Under the pieces are notes generated by a model. The model was not told the origin of the DNA and searched no databases. It saw nothing but the letters and a program-made list of their open reading frames with translations. Below, piece by piece: positions 62,200-64,000 of a stretch of 64,000 bases of DNA. Origin of the DNA: Rhyacophila brunnea (Eukaryota; Arthropoda; Insecta; Trichoptera; Rhyacophilidae). Position numbers and translations under genes: made by a program. The stretch is from the NCBI GenBank assembly GCA_022495005.1, contig JAGYXB010001758.1, positions 540,689 through 604,688 of the forward strand, written 5' to 3'. Numbering within the stretch: the stretch's first letter is position 1; each line of letters starts with the position of its first letter.

Positions 62200-62667
62200 T
62201 ACAAGATAAAAAGAACTTTTTATATACAACGTTTTTAAATTTTCTGTTAAATTATATAAACTTGACTTGACTAGCTTAAACGATCAAAAAATGTACTTGA
62301 TAGAAATAATACTGAATAATGTAATTTTGACATGTCATATTGATTTCCATAGTAACGCACGTATATATTAATAATTTAGTTGCTAGGACCCCAGACCCCT
62401 AGCAACCAATAATAGTAGATTGGATTACGGATTTCTTCCGAAATAACTTTTCATACAAAACAGAATAAACTGAAAATGAATTCAATTCTACTTAAAGATG
62501 ACTAAAAGTATTTAAAAAAAAAAATGCATTGGCATCGTGTTCTGATATATTCTAAAAGTTTCAAATGTCTAGCTAGTCGGGAAGTTAGTTAAAAAATCAA
62601 TTGCAAGATTTGTACCGGACAAAGAACCACCGGACAAATAAGAATACGAGCTAAGAAAAACGTTGTA
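62200..62667 (+). repeat. Family B repeat, copy 6
   Basis: TACAAGATAAAAAGAAC to AACGTTGTA. About 468 bp, and one of the two best-preserved copies. Confidence 0.82.
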
Positions 62668-62749
62668 AAATAGACAAAAACATTCACAAATACATTTTAC
62701 TAGCTTATTAAACAATATTGAGTAATAATATTTCATAATGAAACATTAA

Positions 62750-63113
62750 GAGCATACTTCAGTGAAACGGCAAATAATTTTCAGCAATAGGTGGGACGTA
62801 ATTTTGCATGCGTTGCCAGTCGGAGAGCGATAGTCAACCTGTTCACACGTCAATTTTTTTTGTGATGGCGTCAGAGGAATTAATTCTTAAATCGTGTAAA
62901 GATGACTAAAAGATGTTACGTATTTACTCGAAAAACAAAACTTGTCAATGAATATATTATTAATATTACTTAAATAACAATAAACATAACATTAAATGGA
63001 CGCATGTTGAATTTTTAAGACAAATTATGTTCTGTTCGTCACGCGTCGTTCGCACAATTTGTGCATCGCGTAGTCACGATCGTTTTAGACCGTGCCTCAG
63101 CTGAAGTATAGCC
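62750..63113 (+). mobile_element. TTAA-flanked MITE, family D copy 4
   Basis: TTAA at 62746-62749 and 63114-63117. GAGCATACTTCAGTGAAA...CAGCTGAAGTATAGCC. 364 bp. Confidence 0.85.
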
Positions 63114-63117
63114 TTAA

Positions 63118-63888
63118 CAGGAATCAAAAACAAAAATGTTAATTATTAACATAAAACAAAAAAATACAGGAACATTAAGTAGGTACCTATATATAAATTG
63201 CCAAAAATGATACATCCTTAAATCTTATGAATTATTCTTTAAATAAACAAAATAGTTTATTAATCAGATATGAGATTATAAACGAAAGACACTCCTACAA
63301 ACTGAAATCTATTCCTGCATAATATATACATTAATAATAACAGCAGTAAATATATATATAGAGCGTTTGTGTATTACCTACCTAAGTATTTACAAGCTGA
63401 CAGTGTAATTTGATGTTGACATTGGGTACACAAAACATAAGAGAAGGGGGCCCTGAACTTGCATCCGTCCTGTGGACAGACGCCTGCTGCAGCGCCGGCG
63501 TCTCCAGGGAGCGTCGCGACGCCCCACGCAAAGAGACCACTCAGTAATCACGCCGTCTGTCAAAATGGATACTGTTACAATGCAAATATCGAAAATAATG
63601 AAATTTTGTATTATATGAGACTTCTATTTTTTTGGACACTAATTTTCCGATTAGGTTATTTGTTTATATTATAATATTTACGTATGCGACGGAGTACTGA
63701 GGCAGCGTCTATTTATTATGCAGATGTGATACAGAGCATATCAAATAATCCATAGTTTCTTAACCGGTGGTCCGCGAAGATTTTTGGGTGGGCCGCAAAA
63801 ATTTTCTGCAGTTCAAAAATAGTTAGTATCCATTTTTAAAGGCTTATATTAAATTTCAAGTAATAAATATCGGTGCTATACGTTTATC
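63118..63888. other. Unassigned DNA with GC-rich block and hAT-end fragment
   Basis: 63449-63546 is a GC-rich block. 63755-63810 (TTAACCGGTGGTCCGCG) resembles the end of the hAT MITE at 1625. Nothing else is supported. Confidence 0.4.
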
Positions 63889-64000
63889 CTGGATACAGCG
63901 GCAAACACATTTTGAAAATAGCCGATATACTGGATAATTTGTTAGGATAACCTAACCTAACCTAAACTAACCCAAACTAACAAATAATCCAGTTCCAAAT
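63889..64000. repeat. Truncated relative of the telomere-loop foldback
   Basis: GGATACAGCGGCAAACACAT, AAAATAGCCGATATACTGGA, then CCTAACCTAACCTAAAC and the start of the opposite arm, cut by the window end. Confidence 0.65.

Overview
The window is genomic DNA from an insect. It is AT-rich, has genes split by many introns, and is crowded with DNA transposons and tRNA-derived SINEs. The palindrome GTAGGTACCTAC recurs, and short CCTAA/TTAGG (insect telomere-type) runs lie inside dispersed repeats. A lepidopteran is my best guess, but another TTAGG-type insect such as an aphid is not excluded.

Only two host genes are firmly supported. (1) On the plus strand, from 2243 to about 22170, is the 3' part of the cytosolic 10-formyltetrahydrofolate dehydrogenase gene (ALDH1L1 type). 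Twelve exons are present, giving 843 residues plus the stop; about 75 N-terminal residues must lie upstream of base 1. Every catalytic residue that can be checked is present: the hydrolase His and Asp, the carrier-domain Ser, and the aldehyde dehydrogenase Glu and Cys. (2) On the minus strand, 31240 to 25139, is a complete five-exon gene of 399 codons for nuclear speckle splicing regulatory protein 1 (NSRP1/CCDC55). The two genes converge tail to tail across about 3 kb of repeats. They have no obvious functional link: one acts in folate one-carbon metabolism, the other in pre-mRNA splicing.

The introns and the whole of 31.2-64 kb are a transposon graveyard with unusually legible nesting. I found a 1305-bp mariner with TA duplications and a frameshifted DD34D transposase; a 5'-truncated LINE with a 16-bp target-site duplication (TSD), itself interrupted by a TA-flanked MITE; several hAT-type elements with 8-bp TSDs (exact for AACTAGGT, AGGTACGA, CCATATGG, GTCGGCAT and TTACGCAC); four TTAA-flanked MITEs; a foldback element with a telomere-like loop and an 8-bp TSD; a Penelope-like GIY-YIG remnant; a Tigger/pogo remnant; SINEs; and about ten further repeat families labelled here A to N.

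No host gene is convincingly visible between 31241 and 64000. A 71-codon open frame with a splice acceptor (55700-55917, minus) and isolated GC-rich blocks near 49.0 and 63.5 kb are the best candidates for non-transposon function. The most unusual signal is family N: two roughly 240-260-bp copies, each inside a family H repeat, each flanked by an exact 11- or 12-bp TSD, and lacking both terminal inverted repeats (TIRs) and a poly(A) tail.
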